From Balanoglossus misakiensis (taxonomy: Eukaryota; Hemichordata), in assembly GCA_040954595.2 (NCBI GenBank), contig CM082576.2:16430001-16494000 (forward strand): 64,000 bases of DNA. The letters are read 5' to 3'. The position numbers and the translations under genes are program-made. The notes under the pieces were generated by a model. That model was given only the letters and a program-made list of their open reading frames with translations. It searched no databases and was not told the origin of the DNA. Of this stretch, positions 45,001 to 58,068 are shown in pieces; the stretch's first letter is position 1, and every line of letters starts with the position of its first letter.

Positions 45001-48000
45001 TTCTTGAAACCATTGTGGGGAAATGATGAATGGAAAATGTTGAAGAGATAATGGAGACCTATCTTTCCCCTTCTAATTCAGCGTATCATTCAACAGTTGG
45101 ATACGTCCAATGCTCGAAGTTTCTCTTAGCTACATGTAAGACATTTGACGGTTACCGATAATTTGCGTGATCTGTGGAAACCAAACGAACTGTAGTTGAC
45201 GCATTTTCGATACTCTTAATAATTGCAAGGGCCCATGTTTCTGCATCTGATATGAATATTGTATTTACATCATTGGATGTAGATACTGAATGCGGACGGT
45301 GTTGTGATGGAAACTGATGTCACAGAATCATCTTGGTTAAAACAACAAAATATAAGATTACCTTTTGCAAATAAAATTCTTCCTTTAAATATGACACTTT
45401 TATTTGCAAGGTCAGATGTTAAATTGTCCAACTTGTCAATTACACTAATACCCTGGAAAAAGAAAAGAACATTATTTAGTACGTGGCTTTATAGCTTTAT
45501 ATGGAATCATTTAGTATGTAGCTTTAGTTGTCACAAAATAGTCATATCGATATCCTATAAGGACCTTTGATAAACGTGTAAAGACAATTACATAGTATGT
45601 GGTTTATAGCATTATGTGAAATTGATTTAGAATGTAGCATTAGTTGTCAACAAATGTTCTGTCTCTTCAGTGGATTTCGCCAACTTGTGGCTTTATACAA
45701 GACAGTGCATTGCGTCAGTCTCAAATGATTTGAACCTTTCTTACCACATCTGTTGTTCTGAATTCATCTTCACTTATCTTGACCAACCTCTCCCGCAGCA
45801 GAAGTAAGTCATCATCTGGATGTTGCAAATGTAAAAGACAGATGATGTGAGAGGTGCCAAAATATTATGTTTTGTATTTCTAACATTGAGAAGGCAATCG
45901 TGACTTTAAAATAGTACATGAATATATAACATTTTCAGGGGACATCTTTACTCCGTTGTCAACAACCTTCTTTCATGTCAAGACAGTCATAAATAATTTC
46001 AATGTCATGCATTCCTTTATCTGTGTATACTAATGAAATTGGTAAAAATAATATCATACAAAAGTCATCGCGACATCAAACGCTCGAATCATGCAAATAT
46101 TGTCCATGAAACATTCGGATATTATAATTCGACCCCCTTTGTATGTACACGACACTAAGATGACACATGCAAACAAACAACTTGACTATTATTTAGAGTT
46201 TCACTTAGTTTTAACCCTATATAACCCAACGGAATGTTCATGTTCAGTCATTGTTCCTTCTCTTCCTATATACACTGCAGGACCATCATTTAACCGTCTT
46301 GTGGCGGAACAATACAACTTTTGTTTCAATTATCCATTTCCCGAAAGCAACAAGAGATGGTCCATTACACATACGGGCATTTCCAATGTGACTTCCTTCC
46401 AACGCAGATAAATGTAGTTACCATGCGTATGCATTTGTCGACTTTCCATGTATCATGGCATATGTTGAAAGTATACACGCCACAAAACTACAAAGGTGGT
46501 CAACTATGCAGGAAAGGGAAATTTATAAACGAGATTTATCGCTGATGTCTCAAAATACTTACCGTTATCCTCGCAAACTAAAACCATTGGATTATCACAG
46601 TCGTCAGTGAACCATTTACATATACTTGAGTTACACCTGTATAAAGATTCACTGTTCAACGCTTATTTAAGTTTACAATGTCTACAATGATACTGTACAG
46701 TGTCTTTAATGACCATCATAGAAAAGTTCTATAATGACCAATATGTGATGTGAAGAATGATCTCTATAGAATGGCCTTATGACCAACCTGCACAGTTTGC
46801 ATTATCGAATCAAATCATTAACCGTGCAGCCATACCCTGCCTATGTTTTCCAAAATTGTTGAATATTTAAGTCAAATTTGGTATGGACATGGTTCCCATA
46901 AATGTCTTACATTCACTGTCTATTGTTCTGTAAGGCCCATGTTGGAATGATATAGCAATCACGGCGTTAGATGTAAAGCATCATGCTCAAATTGTGCTTT
47001 GCAATTCAGACGATATAACAGGTAAAGTTAGTTACCAAAACATAGTACTCAAACTTGACAAAATACCAGAAATAATGCAAAGATATTGATTTTCAGCAGC
47101 ATATTGTAACCTTTGGGATACGAAAACGAAACAATACACACTTATTCAAATCATTCAACTGCCATCATTTCTCCTATGCAATCTCCTATATGAAAGTTCC
47201 AACGCTATAACAGTTAACGCCATGAAAGCAATGACAAACTATATCTTTTGTCTGGCACTGTGGACAATGGTTTGAACCGACTCACTTTACGGAAATACAT
47301 GATCCGACGTCAAGATTCTGGTTGGGAGCAAAACGCGTGTGTTCCGATATCACACCGCTGCTTGTCTTCACCGAGCCATCTGCCATGACGGTGGCATCAA
47401 TCCATAATTCTGGCTTACGTAGACCGCAAAAAAATGAGACGCAGTACTGGTCGATTTTCCATTCAGTGGTATCAGTTAGAAGACGCATCCCAAGCTTCTC
47501 ACATAGCTGGTATGTAGCCACCATACCATTCAGTGAGGTAGTTAAGTCGAAAGATGCTGCCGATTAGAAAACAACGCTCGTTCTTTCCCGTCAAATCCCT
47601 TGTAAAGCAAAACACGTTCCAAATCGTCCGTTGCACGAATAATCATTTTGCGGAGGAAAGTGAAATAAAACTAAGCGCAAAATTCGGAAAATCCAACCTT
47701 TTAGGAGTTTGGTCTCTAGCCGATAAATCCAGCCTGCTTGGAAGCCTTATAGCCCTACGTGTTCCCGTCGTGGCGGCGGTGTAACGCCGGGAACACACAT
47801 ACCTGTACGCGGGGCTAGGAAGCCCTACAAGTTCACCAGTAAGATCGCAATGTTCCTCAGTATCAGAATTTGTCTTGCCTTTCACAACGTGTTTCCATGG
47901 TTACGCGTAAATTTTATTGTAAAAAACTTAACCATAACATAATGTCGAGATTCATGAACATGTAGGCGCTATTGTAGGTAATATCAAAAATCACACCCCC

Positions 48001-50036
48001 GCGTGTCATGAGACATATGCCTACCGGTAATCCGTTTCCCGATGCTCCGATGTTGTCAAACTCCTGAAACGAACTTTCAGCTGGCCCGGGCGGCCGTAAA
48101 AGCAATGCGAACTTGACATTCACTTATATATGAACATCAATTGAATTGAATGCATGTACTTTAAGAATAAAAGTACAGATATTGTTACAATTGCAATAAA
48201 TGTCAAGATCAATTGCCTATTTTTCTCCATATCTGGTTATGTCGTGTTTTTGTATCTCCCACAAACAGAGAAAAATGACCAGTATAGGTCTAGTTTGTCC
48301 AGGGATATAAACATGTTGTAGAATGCAAAAAACAACAACATGAAACTAATGTGCAAAGAACTTCAATTAAATAAACTATAACTTACTTGCATTTTCACAT
48401 AAAATGGGATGTGTCATCAAACAGTCAAGATAGCCCCACTGTTTATTTCTGTGAATTAAAAAGTTATGAAAGTATATTAACGTTTCACCACGCCAGTCAA
48501 CCCGTGCATCTCTCAAACTATATAGAAACGTTTTCTACATTTCCCCTCAATTTGATTAAAACCCGGGGATAATTGAGAATTGGGTGAACTTGATCTAAAA
48601 TTTAGAAAAAAATAGACAAATGTGGTAAAATATTGCACCACATTTTGGTGTTCAAAGGTAACGATGAGACGAAACTGGAATATCTCAAACTTGCAGAGTG
48701 AAATTTTCCATAAACTCGAGGTATATGGGGGTGCAATTGCCAATAATGTTCTTCAGTCTGAAGACATTGCCAATTGCAACGTCTGGATCTCATTCAAATG
48801 TAAATCTATTCGGTCCCTACTTATATATTTCAAAGATGGCATACCTCTGCACTTGATTCCCTGTGGTTGATATAAGTTAAGCAATATTAAAATGACAACA
48901 CAAAAACATTATTTTTTATATTTAAATTTATATTATATCATGCTACCGTCCGCGATTCTGATTGGACGAGAGCTGAATCCAGCCATGGTAAAATACTGTT
49001 TTACCATGGCTAGCAGTGGTAAAACGGGCCCCTGAACTAGCATACGGCAACAAAAATGTGCGGTTAAACCACGGTCGCGCGTGTTTAAGCCAAATAAAGA
49101 AAACAAACATACTGTTGAATTAACGGACGTTTTATTTTGGAACTGCTCCGTGGAAATATTTGTCACTTTGCCACGCGCGATGCCCGTCTTGTCACTTTTT
49201 GTCGTCTGCTTCATGTTTAATGCTCGATTCCGGCTGGATCGCGGCCGCTCGTGTTTACATTCATCGTCGCCATGTTGGTTCACGATCGTAATTTCTCTTT
49301 CTGACGCCGTTTCGGTACGAAAATGACACTGATATGCCACAAAAACAATTGTTGATATAATATAATAGCAATAACCCCCGCCTCAGTCGGGTATACACTC
49401 GATTTGGGTACAATTCGCTCCATATAGCACTCGCCTGACGGCTCGTGCTATATGTCTCGAATTGTACCCAAATCTCGTGTATACCCGCCTGCGGCGGGGG
49501 TTATTGCTTAAATATTGTCCAAACGCTCAACTCACTTCAGTGTGGCGCACTTTCCTAATTTCCTTTCAACCTGCGGCTTGTACATGTAGGTCAAAATGTC
49601 CCCGTCTCTTGTGACTACGTTTCCGTTGTCAATTAACTGTCCATCTATCCAGAACCACTTGCCTGAGATGCGTCGTTCCTTTAAAGTTTTTACTATAGCT
49701 GTGTGTTTCTCTTCGGTGTCCACTTTAACAAGGCGAAGACCTAATCGCTCACAAAAAGTGTAAGCTGTAGCGTGATCCGTCCACCCGTAAACGCTGTTGC
49801 AATCTGGATATCAAATCGTTAATCTTATTACAATCATACATGAAACAATGATAACATTCATGAGCTTCTGTTTTGAGGAACTTCAAACTTTCTGAACACG
49901 CCAAACACAAAATTAGTGTCTTACCTGCTTGCTGCAGTAATGTCATCGACAACATCACGAATGTAGCGATGAGTGTTAACTTCAAAGGTATTTCACGACA
50001 ATCTCGCAACATTTTACAGCTTCTCAGGCAAGCCAT
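42027..50036 (-). CDS. CTLD-CTLD-GAIN-GPS gene, copy 3 (most intact)
   Basis: Thirteen exons join in frame to ~646 codons: 49925-50036, 49536-49803, 48387-48448, 47286-47556, 46563-46636, 45745-45815, 45362-45452, 44565-44899, 44159-44267, 43660-43784, 43085-43313, 42465-42550, 42027-42134. Signal peptide with LTLIATFVMLSMTLL core; lectin-like domain 1 (FCERLGLRLVK, WFWIDGQL, CATLK, ILCENA); domain 2 (LCEKLGMRLL, LWIDATV, CISVK, LVCEDN); then a GAIN region (LLLLRERLVKIS; FRFGWNPHRLVNRTHGFTTD; NLGVWLGNYQTPINESIVRG) and GPS (CSYFDETNWQNDGC, CLCNHLTVF). The stop follows 16 residues later. GAIN/GPS modules self-cleave at HL|T in polycystins and adhesion GPCRs; here no membrane part follows, so a soluble or cell-associated secreted lectin is inferred. 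Intron 2 and intron 5 are enlarged by insertions. Confidence 0.87.
46085..46550. other. Extra sequence in intron 5 of copy 3
   Basis: Copies 1 and 2 read from GTCATCGCGAGATAAATGGC to the exon 5 donor within ~30 bp, but copy 3 has ~470 bp between these points. No clear inverted ends or domain. Probably an insertion. Confidence 0.5.
48930..49510. mobile_element. Insertion in intron 2 of copy 3 ending in a long hairpin
   Basis: Intron 2 is ~570 bp longer than in copies 1 and 2. The extra part contains the palindrome CATGGTAAAA..TTTTACCATG near 48985. It finishes with a large imperfect hairpin at 49367-49508 (AGCAATAACCCCCGCC ... GGCGGGGGTTATTGCT, with CGATTTGGGTACAATTCG inside). It resembles a foldback-type element; no ORF of note. 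Confidence 0.6.
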
Positions 50037-51472
50037 GGTTGCGAGTTTGCGGCTAATCTGCGAGTATTTTATGAACCAACATCTCAGAAAGAGATTAAGG
50101 GCTAAATGGAGATGCTACGCCGTGTTCCTTTATTTGTGCGTAATATACCAGCTACCGCCTGAGGTTGTTCGGACCAACCAACCGGAACGTTGTTGCCTCA
50201 ATTGCCCCAACTCCTACACGCTTTGTCGAGTCAATTCACCACAGGCCTTGCATCAGGATAATAATAATAATATCATAGATAACATATAATGATCATTATT
50301 GACACTGTACAGTAAACGCTGTAGACACCGTATACTTACAACGCTTTGAACATTAATTCGAATTCATTAAATTTGTGTGTTATTGAGAAATGTGAATGGT
50401 TCACTAGCGACTGTAATATAAAATAGAACGTGTTCACGAGGATAACAGTTAAAGCATTCTTGATACGTCAGCAAAAAGTTGAAATCATACGTGTTCACTT
50501 TACTGCATATTTGACCACATGTATATAGTCCTGCCGTGTGCATACCTTCAATATGCCATTATACATGGAACTTAGACAAAGGCATACTCATGATAAATGC
50601 ATTTATCCACGTGTAAGGAAGAGGCATTCAAAATGTGTAATGTTTAATTGATGGTTCGGCATCTCGCGATGAATCTTGTATGAGATTCTCCACCCTATTT
50701 CATTAAGTACTCACCAGTTAATGCGTTACTTTACTATTTATGTATTAATGGCTGTCATAAAATGAAAAGGAAAGAATGAATATAAAACTTGTTGCTCCCG
50801 GTTAATGGATAAATTAAACAAAAGTGGTATTAATCATCAAAGTGTTCGAGTCATAACCAGCGGACATTATGTATAAAACATTTGCTGGACCCAGTTAAGG
50901 GAAATTCAGCATATTGTCTCGAAACACATTTTTCTCTTGAATGCACATTAGATATATATGTTTAATGCCTTGCCTTTAACGCCTTCTTCACATAAGTTTT
51001 CCCAGATATCTACATTTAAAAATTGATCGTCTGCCACTGTGTAGAGAATGCAAAATTTTCTAAAGCTTTGTAATAAACCTCATCAAGGAATAGTTATTTG
51101 ATAGTCTCGTCGTGTCTTCATTTAATGATGAGAAACATTCGTAGAGTCTGTATGGTCAGGGTGGCGGTTGGGATGTAGGAGAGACGGGGACACGTGTAGA
51201 GTATAAAATTCAAGGCCGAAGACTTTATTTTAAAAATGACCAGCCATAGACATACAGGACAAGATTTGTAGTCCAGCCTTGACCAATAAAGAACCGCGCT
51301 CAAAACATATCTACATGTACTTGCTACAAATTAGGACAAAAATCATTCAATGATACAAGTCATATTTGAAAAGACATCTAAAATAAAGACAAAAATCTTG
51401 AACAACAAACCATAACTTCTGCAGCATGCGTTTCGTGTTGTCACCTCTTAGGACCAATCGGACGCCCCTGTG
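50037..51472. other. 5' flank of copy 3
   Basis: No gene recognised. 50900-51110 shares AATTCAGCATATTGTCT and AAAATTGATCGTCTGCCACT blocks with the upstream regions of the other copies. Confidence 0.55.
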
Positions 51473-51532
51473 CTAAACGTGGCATCGTCCATCAGATGTG
51501 ACGATTTCCACTATTGTCTTGAAAGCACTCAG
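51473..51532 (-). pseudogene. Relic last exon of a further CTLD/GAIN gene copy
   Basis: The minus strand reads LSAFKTIVEIVTSDGRCHV then TAG, aligned with LTVFSAMVGVVESDGRCHV-stop of copies 2 and 3. The downstream plus-strand text GGACGCCCCTGTGCTAAACG is also shared. The GPS cysteines upstream are not found, so this is a terminal remnant of a fourth gene upstream of copy 3. Confidence 0.8.
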
Positions 51533-54260
51533 TGTTTTTTCCGTATTGTGGGTATTTGGACTCACTAGCAAGGAATTGTGGGTAGCTGATGTTAAATACA
51601 CGGGTAGTAATACAGAACTATACATTGAAAGACTTTCTAACAAAACTCATCAGATATATTCTCATAAGATATATAAAATACTGCTATTCATACACGATAT
51701 AAAATACGAGACTTTTAGAATACTTGTGTGTATTTGAATACAAGTACATTGGTTAGAATGTTACCAGTGGTATAAATATTTTTATATAATTTTTTTTTCT
51801 TGACAGCCAAAAAGCTTTCAGAGAAGAATTTGTTTTAGGCCCAACTGTAGTTAATAAGAAATAATTTTGCAAAATACGTTCATGATTTATAAAATTGACC
51901 CCTACTTCATTTGTTGTTTCCGTAAAGATCCAAATTGGTCGATTGGATATTTCTAGTTTGTAATTAATATTGATAAATTGGCTACCATTAATTTTCAGCA
52001 ACTATTGAGTGTAGTGTTCATCTTCCCATATGGTCACACTGTGAACAGCGCCCCAACTGGCCAGAATGTCAACACATCTGCCCAAATTCCAGGCGGACAT
52101 TACAAGACTGTGGTCGATCAATCTGGTCATCATGTTTTGTCCCATATTCTTTTGTTGGCTGCACGTTTTGGACAAAGCACACAGTTTCAAACTATGTGCA
52201 TGATCTAGTGTCCTGATAATAACTACTTTGAACTTCAAGATTCTGTGGAGATTTAGTCACATGGGTGTGTTACCATCAGCCAATCAGAAGTCTCAGATTC
52301 ACTGCTTTATTCTTCACTACAGACACTTCAAGCCATTAAACATAGGGTTTATTTTGGCACGGAATGTAACTTGTAACTTCTATTCTCAGAAATAAATTGT
52401 TATGATATGCCGCTATCATTGCCTGTAATCTCACTACAGCATACCTGCAGCATACCACATGCAATACTTTGATAGAGCGCCCTCTAGCAGAGTTCATATG
52501 ACATTGTAAGGTCATGTTTTTCCCGCGTTGTTCATGGCTGCCATCTTGTTTTAGCAGAACGTACTGGTTGTTGTGTCCGTGTTCCAGTTGAAGTTTCTCA
52601 TTAAACGAGTTATACAAAACGTTACCTGATCTCACCGAGTCAGCAAACATAACATAAATATAATCAATTGAATATATTTCATTTTCACAGATTGTTTCAG
52701 TGCAATGTTGCTGCGGTTTGGAAAAAAAACAAAACGCGTGATCGTGGCTACTTTGCCATTTCTGTGTAAATTTGTGATTGTAAGAAATCAACTTGTTGCA
52801 CATGAAAACTACTTTTACCAAATCTTCGCTAACAAGTTTTACAGACTATAGTCATTCTAAAGCCATATGTCTTAGTTTTTTGGTGTTTTATTGTTGACAT
52901 GAAAACCATGACACATCTGGAAAAAAATCTTGATATAAAGAAAAATGTACTCTTGAATTTAGAAAATGAACATTTACAACTACTGTGTCTACTGACCCTC
53001 AAGGGACAAGGGTGTTTCACTTCTGTTGCAATGTCATTTCCATTGACACAAGTTCAGTTGCCAGTTAGCTATTCATTACACATAATACCAAGACATAACA
53101 GTCTGTTTACGTCTGGGTGTGTTTAATATTAACAATAAAGGCTGTCCCTTATATGATCAGAATATGTTGATTCCAGTAATTACAAGAAAACATATCAATT
53201 TAGTTTCAATTGTAGCAACTGTTATGATTTATCTGAGCTGAGACAACATCTCTGCTTTGAAGATTTGTTTTGTGGCATCCAAACACAAAGTGAGTTTCCT
53301 ATGAAGACAACGTTCAGAAAGATTTTCAGGTTGGCTTGGAGGAAATAATGCTATCCAAATATGCGTTAGAGTACAGGTATAAAAATCTGTCATAACTACC
53401 CATCATGCATCAGTCAGACTGTGCTACTTGTATCATAGAGCAAAACTAGCAAAAATATCCAAATATCAAATTTTACTGTTGAAAAGTTTTATACAATACC
53501 ATATAACTTTTAAATAGCTTCCAAGAATATTGTAATACATTGAGTGTTCAATGGGAAAATTTACATAGATAGCGTGAAAACATTCTAGACATTTGATGAG
53601 CACAAAGTGAAAAGACACTGATCGAGTTATGATATCAAGTCAAAATGGATTGCAACAGTAATTACCACTGTAACTGGACATGCTGGTAGTAGAAACAACA
53701 TTGGTTAGAGTTTATGGTTGAACCTTGTGACTTGACAAGCATTTGCAGACACTGTACAGGCCATCCAGATGAAAAAAACATTGGAAACGACACCAAAACA
53801 TGCTAACATACTAAGTGACTTGGCAAACAACTGATATCAGCCATATGTGGTTTATTTTCCAGCCATCGATGACAGCGCGAGACTTCATTCTGACCTTTCC
53901 ACCCCGATAGTATGGTTCAGCCCATTGTTTTCAATGATATGGTTTAACCCATATACTAGAAATGGGGTGAAAGTCTCTCTCTATGTTCTATTTTGTTGTG
54001 AAGCTGTTAACTTAATAATCCTTCTTTCCAAGTGGGCATTGTGTTGTTGCAGGTATCTTTGTAATCATATCAGCTTGCTTCTCCAAAACATCATCCACCT
54101 GATTACTATCCCTGTAACAAACACAATACAAAAACACTCATTAAAATCACGAATTTACTTCAATTCCAAACCAAGGTAGCGATTTGACGCGCTCGCCTTT
54201 GTGTGTGGCTGGGCAACAGGTGTCTGCCGATGTCAAACTGCCATAGCTGTAGTATACTAT
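51533..54260. other. No recognisable gene
   Basis: AT-rich sequence. The longest ORF (minus strand, 52336-52821, 161 codons) has no domain signature and no homolog-like pattern that I can name. No repeats of note. Confidence 0.45.
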
Positions 54261-54264
54261 GTTT

Positions 54265-54440
54265 ACAGTATACAGTCAAAGCTGTATTAGTGGCTACCTC
54301 TATATAGTGGCCACTTTGTTACAGTCCCTGTGCAATTTACATATGCATTAATTGACCTGTATATAGAGGCCATTATCTGTCTATAAAGGCCAGTTCAGAA
54401 GAGTCCCTTAACTGGCCACTATAGACAGATTCGAATGTAC
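54265..54440. mobile_element. MITE-like imperfect inverted repeat
   Basis: ATACAGTCAAAGCTGTATTAGTGG at one end and CCACTATAGACAGATTCGAATGTAC at the other are ~70% inverse, with internal TATATAGTGGCCACT / TATATAGAGGCC blocks. The style resembles the 100-bp element at 4314-4413. No clean target duplication. Confidence 0.45.
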
Positions 54441-55620
54441 TACAGCAGATCAACATCATCAGGCACCTGTGCATGGGTCCTAATACAATGTAATTGTTCT
54501 AACTGTGGCCAAAACAAATTTGCTGGCATACCAAATCCCCACCCCCAGAAATCAAATGGTTAATCTCCCCCAAGAAACAATACAATAGATTTATTCCACA
54601 TAAAGTGTAGAAAGAATTGTTATCATACAATCAGCCACTGACTCACACAGTAACCTGCAATATAGGCAAACTCTTTCATTCTCTGTCAAAGTTTGCAACT
54701 AGACCACGAGCCAGTAGGGGTTTACCTCCCCCCCCCCCCGGGGGGAATTTTTGAGTTAATGTTTTCCTGAAAGCCTATCATATACTGAGTAAAATTCACT
54801 TTGTTTGCCATCTGGGCACCGGGGCGTTTTCGAGTTATTGGCTTCTAAATTATATTGGGTAACGTATGTAGAAAAGCCTAAAAGTGCATATAAATTGACG
54901 TAGGGGGGTAAATTAGTCTTGTAAAATACTGTCTCTCTGAATGTATACCTAGAACAACAGGGAAGTATTTGGTATCAAAAGAAAGCTTAATAAACAAGCT
55001 TTCCATTAATTACAAAATAAAAGTGATATGACAAATCATGACATCATAGTGACGTCATAAGTCAAAATACCCTTACGAAAATGGTGTTCTGTTCACCTAT
55101 AAATGTGAGGTTTTGCAAAACACGTCTCTGAGCAATTGTACTGATGAAAACTGTGATGTGTTTGGTATCAACAGAAAGCTGATTGAGTAAAGTATCTAAT
55201 TATTGCAAACAATTGATATAATAATCAATTACGCCATCATTACGTCATACTTCCAAGTACCCTTACCAATTAGTGACTATGATGACAAGTTATTACCGTA
55301 GGAGATAGGTGCCTTTAAATAAAAAAATTGGTAAGGAAGGTTTGTGAAGTCCATTCTATGTAAAAATTGGTGCTGATTCCAAAAAAGGCAGTCTTATTGA
55401 CCCCACCCAAGACAAAATTGCCATTTTGGCACTTTTTAACCCAAAAAAGGTCATTTTTAGAAAACACTAAAAACACACTGTTTTCATCACATTCGAAGAT
55501 CTGATGACATATGATATGCCTATTCTATGTAAAATTACGAAAAAAGCAGTTTGACTGACCCCACGCAAGACTATCTCCTGTAGAAAACACACAAGAGGAA
55601 GAACATACTCTATTCATTGT
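54441..55620. other. No recognisable gene
   Basis: Contains a C13G7-type homopolymer junction near 54730 and short similar blocks (GTTCACCTATAAATGTGAGG; AAAAATTGGTGCTGATTCC / AAAATTACGAAAAAAGC). No coding signal. Confidence 0.45.
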
Positions 55621-56022
55621 TTCATTAAAGGGACATTATTTTATTTTCAGTACTTTCGTTCTGTGTACCAAATGTAATTTCTTGTTCTACATCAAACAGT
55701 CTGCTTATATATCCGGTATATGTACCTACACTGCTTGTCAACATAACTATAGCCGTAGGTATGTAACGGCCGATGTTAGTGTTGCGAATACATGATGTAT
55801 AACCTAACAATGTTTATAATTCAAACAGCTGTAAACATTAAAAAAAACTTTTGCTTAATTGTACCGGATGAACGTTGGTGTTTACGTGCATTTCATAAAT
55901 AAAAAAGATGTATATGCAAATTTTGATGTCTGCAAGAACATCCTTATTGACAAACATGTACAGTACAACAGTACAGGAATGTGGCGAGACATGTTTGCAT
56001 GGCAAAACTAATGTCTTCCTAC

Positions 56023-58068
56023 CTGCGTTTCCGGTATATTCTCCAAGAGTCAGTTTATATTTACTGAATTCATCACCAATGACGAATCTATCATATTTTG
56101 CGTATCTGGTTTCGTTGTCAAAGTCTTCCATGTCGATTCTGAGTTCGTAAGTCCGTTGATTTGTCAATCGATGCAACTTATCATTTCCCAGCCAGAACTC
56201 GGCAGCAGGAAACCCGAATCCATTTTTGTAGTCATTCCAGTAGCGGTAGAAATCTAAGCTACCATCGCGTCTCCTTTGAAATACCTTATAATTAAAAGAA
56301 TGAACGCGAAAACCATCAACGCCAGACTGAGACCAATTAAGGTGTGTACCTTCCACAGGAATTACTTTGAATCGGACACCAAGAAATCGGAAGTAGCTGA
56401 ATTGCAAAAATATAAAAAATACCAAAAGTGATCGGCTTTCATCCGGTGAGAAAACAATTGTATCTGGCAATCTATCATAATCGTGTATTCCAGAACTATA
56501 GTTTTACACGTTTGCAATACAGATTAAATTAACAGTTTTCTCTCGAAGCAGCGCTTTTATTTTTAAGAAAATACTAGCCCTGCTTCGCTAAGTATTCTAA
56601 TAGACACACACCGTCCACCCTCCGTTATCTGTCTCCATATCACAATAGACTTTGAATGGGGTTCCGTCGTCCATGGGTTGCACAGTGTACACGCCACTTG
56701 GAGTTTCTTTGTCCCGCCGATAAATATCATAGCAATCCAACCGTGGCCGACGCTCTAAAATACACGCATAATCTTTGAATCATTATTGACGCTTATATAA
56801 TCGATCAAATCCAGAACGTGTACGTCTAAGATAAGAGGAGTCTGATGATTCTAAAAAAATTATTGATGAAATTTGATGTGGCATATTGCGAAAGTACATG
56901 TAGAGCTCCATATAACACATGAATAAGTGTTGGTATATTATTTGCTAAGCGTACTGTATATTAGTTCTATGGGTCAAAACTGACGTCATTGTGTACATCG
57001 GTACACAACGGTATGCGAAGCACTATTTTCTGAACAGCGATAAATTTTCAATATTATTGTGCATCTTTATCTCCCAAACCTATAAGACTATTTTAACAAG
57101 TATTTGAGCTTATGATTAAAAATAATGTACAGCCATGATGCAGTGGCGCTTACATAAAGGACCCTTAGCTTCATGGTACCACAGTTATTAGATTGAGCGG
57201 CACAATACAAGGAGATAGCAACAACATCTATATCAACCTCACGTGTAGACTGACACATGACCAGTAATGCTCCCGAGTGAAATGTTGACCAATGATGCAA
57301 TTTACTGCCGAAAAATTGGTGATAATAAGCTCTCTGCGTTTCGTCTAAAGGGCGACTCTAGTTCAGTGCCGATATAGCATCACGCATATTGTTTCACCTG
57401 GTTCAGAAGATTAGTTCTGTTCGCTACAATTCAGACGGCGAGCCGGAGCGCCCGCACAGGACTGAATCTTTCAGTCTATAGGCTATACTACGAGATTTAA
57501 AATAAATCAAAAACATTCTCAAATACATGTAGACGGGAAATATCACATAATTTGGAGACTCCTCCATGCGGCTCTGGGGTTTCTTTACTGTGCCGGGCAT
57601 TTCACAGTAAAACTTCACTGAGAACCGATACACCGACGTATAACCCTGAACAAGGAGTACTGAGATTAGTGCCAAGATGAAACAGACTTTCCTCGACCTG
57701 CCCCGTTACCAGAGCAAGGAGTACTGAGTTCTGCGTCAACAGTGCACATAACCTTTTCCTCAACCTGCCCACTGGCTACATCAGTGCACAACAAACAGCT
57801 ACCCACGCGGCCATGGCTTGGAGAAGTATTTGATGTCAGTTCTTTACCCCGGAAACATGAAGACAAAAAAGAATGACAGAAGTTTGGCGCAAAGGCAGAA
57901 GAAAAACAAGACTGTACTCACCGAGAACACCCCAGGCGAGGGGACTTACCTGAAATGTTCCATCTCTGTTTGCGCTGTCCACGTATATACAACATTGATC
58001 CCGTAGACAATATCGTTTTCTCAATATCTCGAGTGTTTCCGTAGCACCGACGCAGTTGTCATATACGA
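56023..58068 (-). CDS. Lectin-like gene with SUEL-type and fibrinogen-related domains, partial
   Basis: Four supported exons. 57950-58068 (NCVGATETLEILRKRYC, then RDQCCIYVDSANRDGTF) and 57589-57645 (YRFSVKFYCE) join in phase and resemble the second half of a SUEL/rhamnose-binding lectin domain. 56612-56754 (LDCYDIYRR...PSGVYTVQPMDDGTPFKVYCD, ending GGWT) joins in phase to 56023-56284 (VFQRRRDGSLDFYRYW...GFPAAEFWLGNDKLHRLTNQ...YTGNA). The last two are the unmistakable first two-thirds of a fibrinogen C-terminal domain (FReD). The splice phase between the SUEL and FReD pairs does not match, so an unseen exon or separate genes are possible. The rest of FReD (calcium site and ligand pocket) was not found to the left, so the gene may be truncated. 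Inferred to be a secreted recognition protein. Confidence 0.7.
57560..57830 (-). repeat. SUEL-like exon module, copy a
   Basis: The block with CCGGGCATTTCACAGTAAAA and, further on, ACAGCTACCCACG recurs at 58450-58870, 59332-59735 and 60000-60230. This copy contains the exon used in the 56023-58068 gene model. Confidence 0.7.

Noticed and set aside
52336-52821. 161-codon minus-strand ORF
   Set aside because: No domain, no splice context, composition like neighbouring non-coding DNA; left unassigned.
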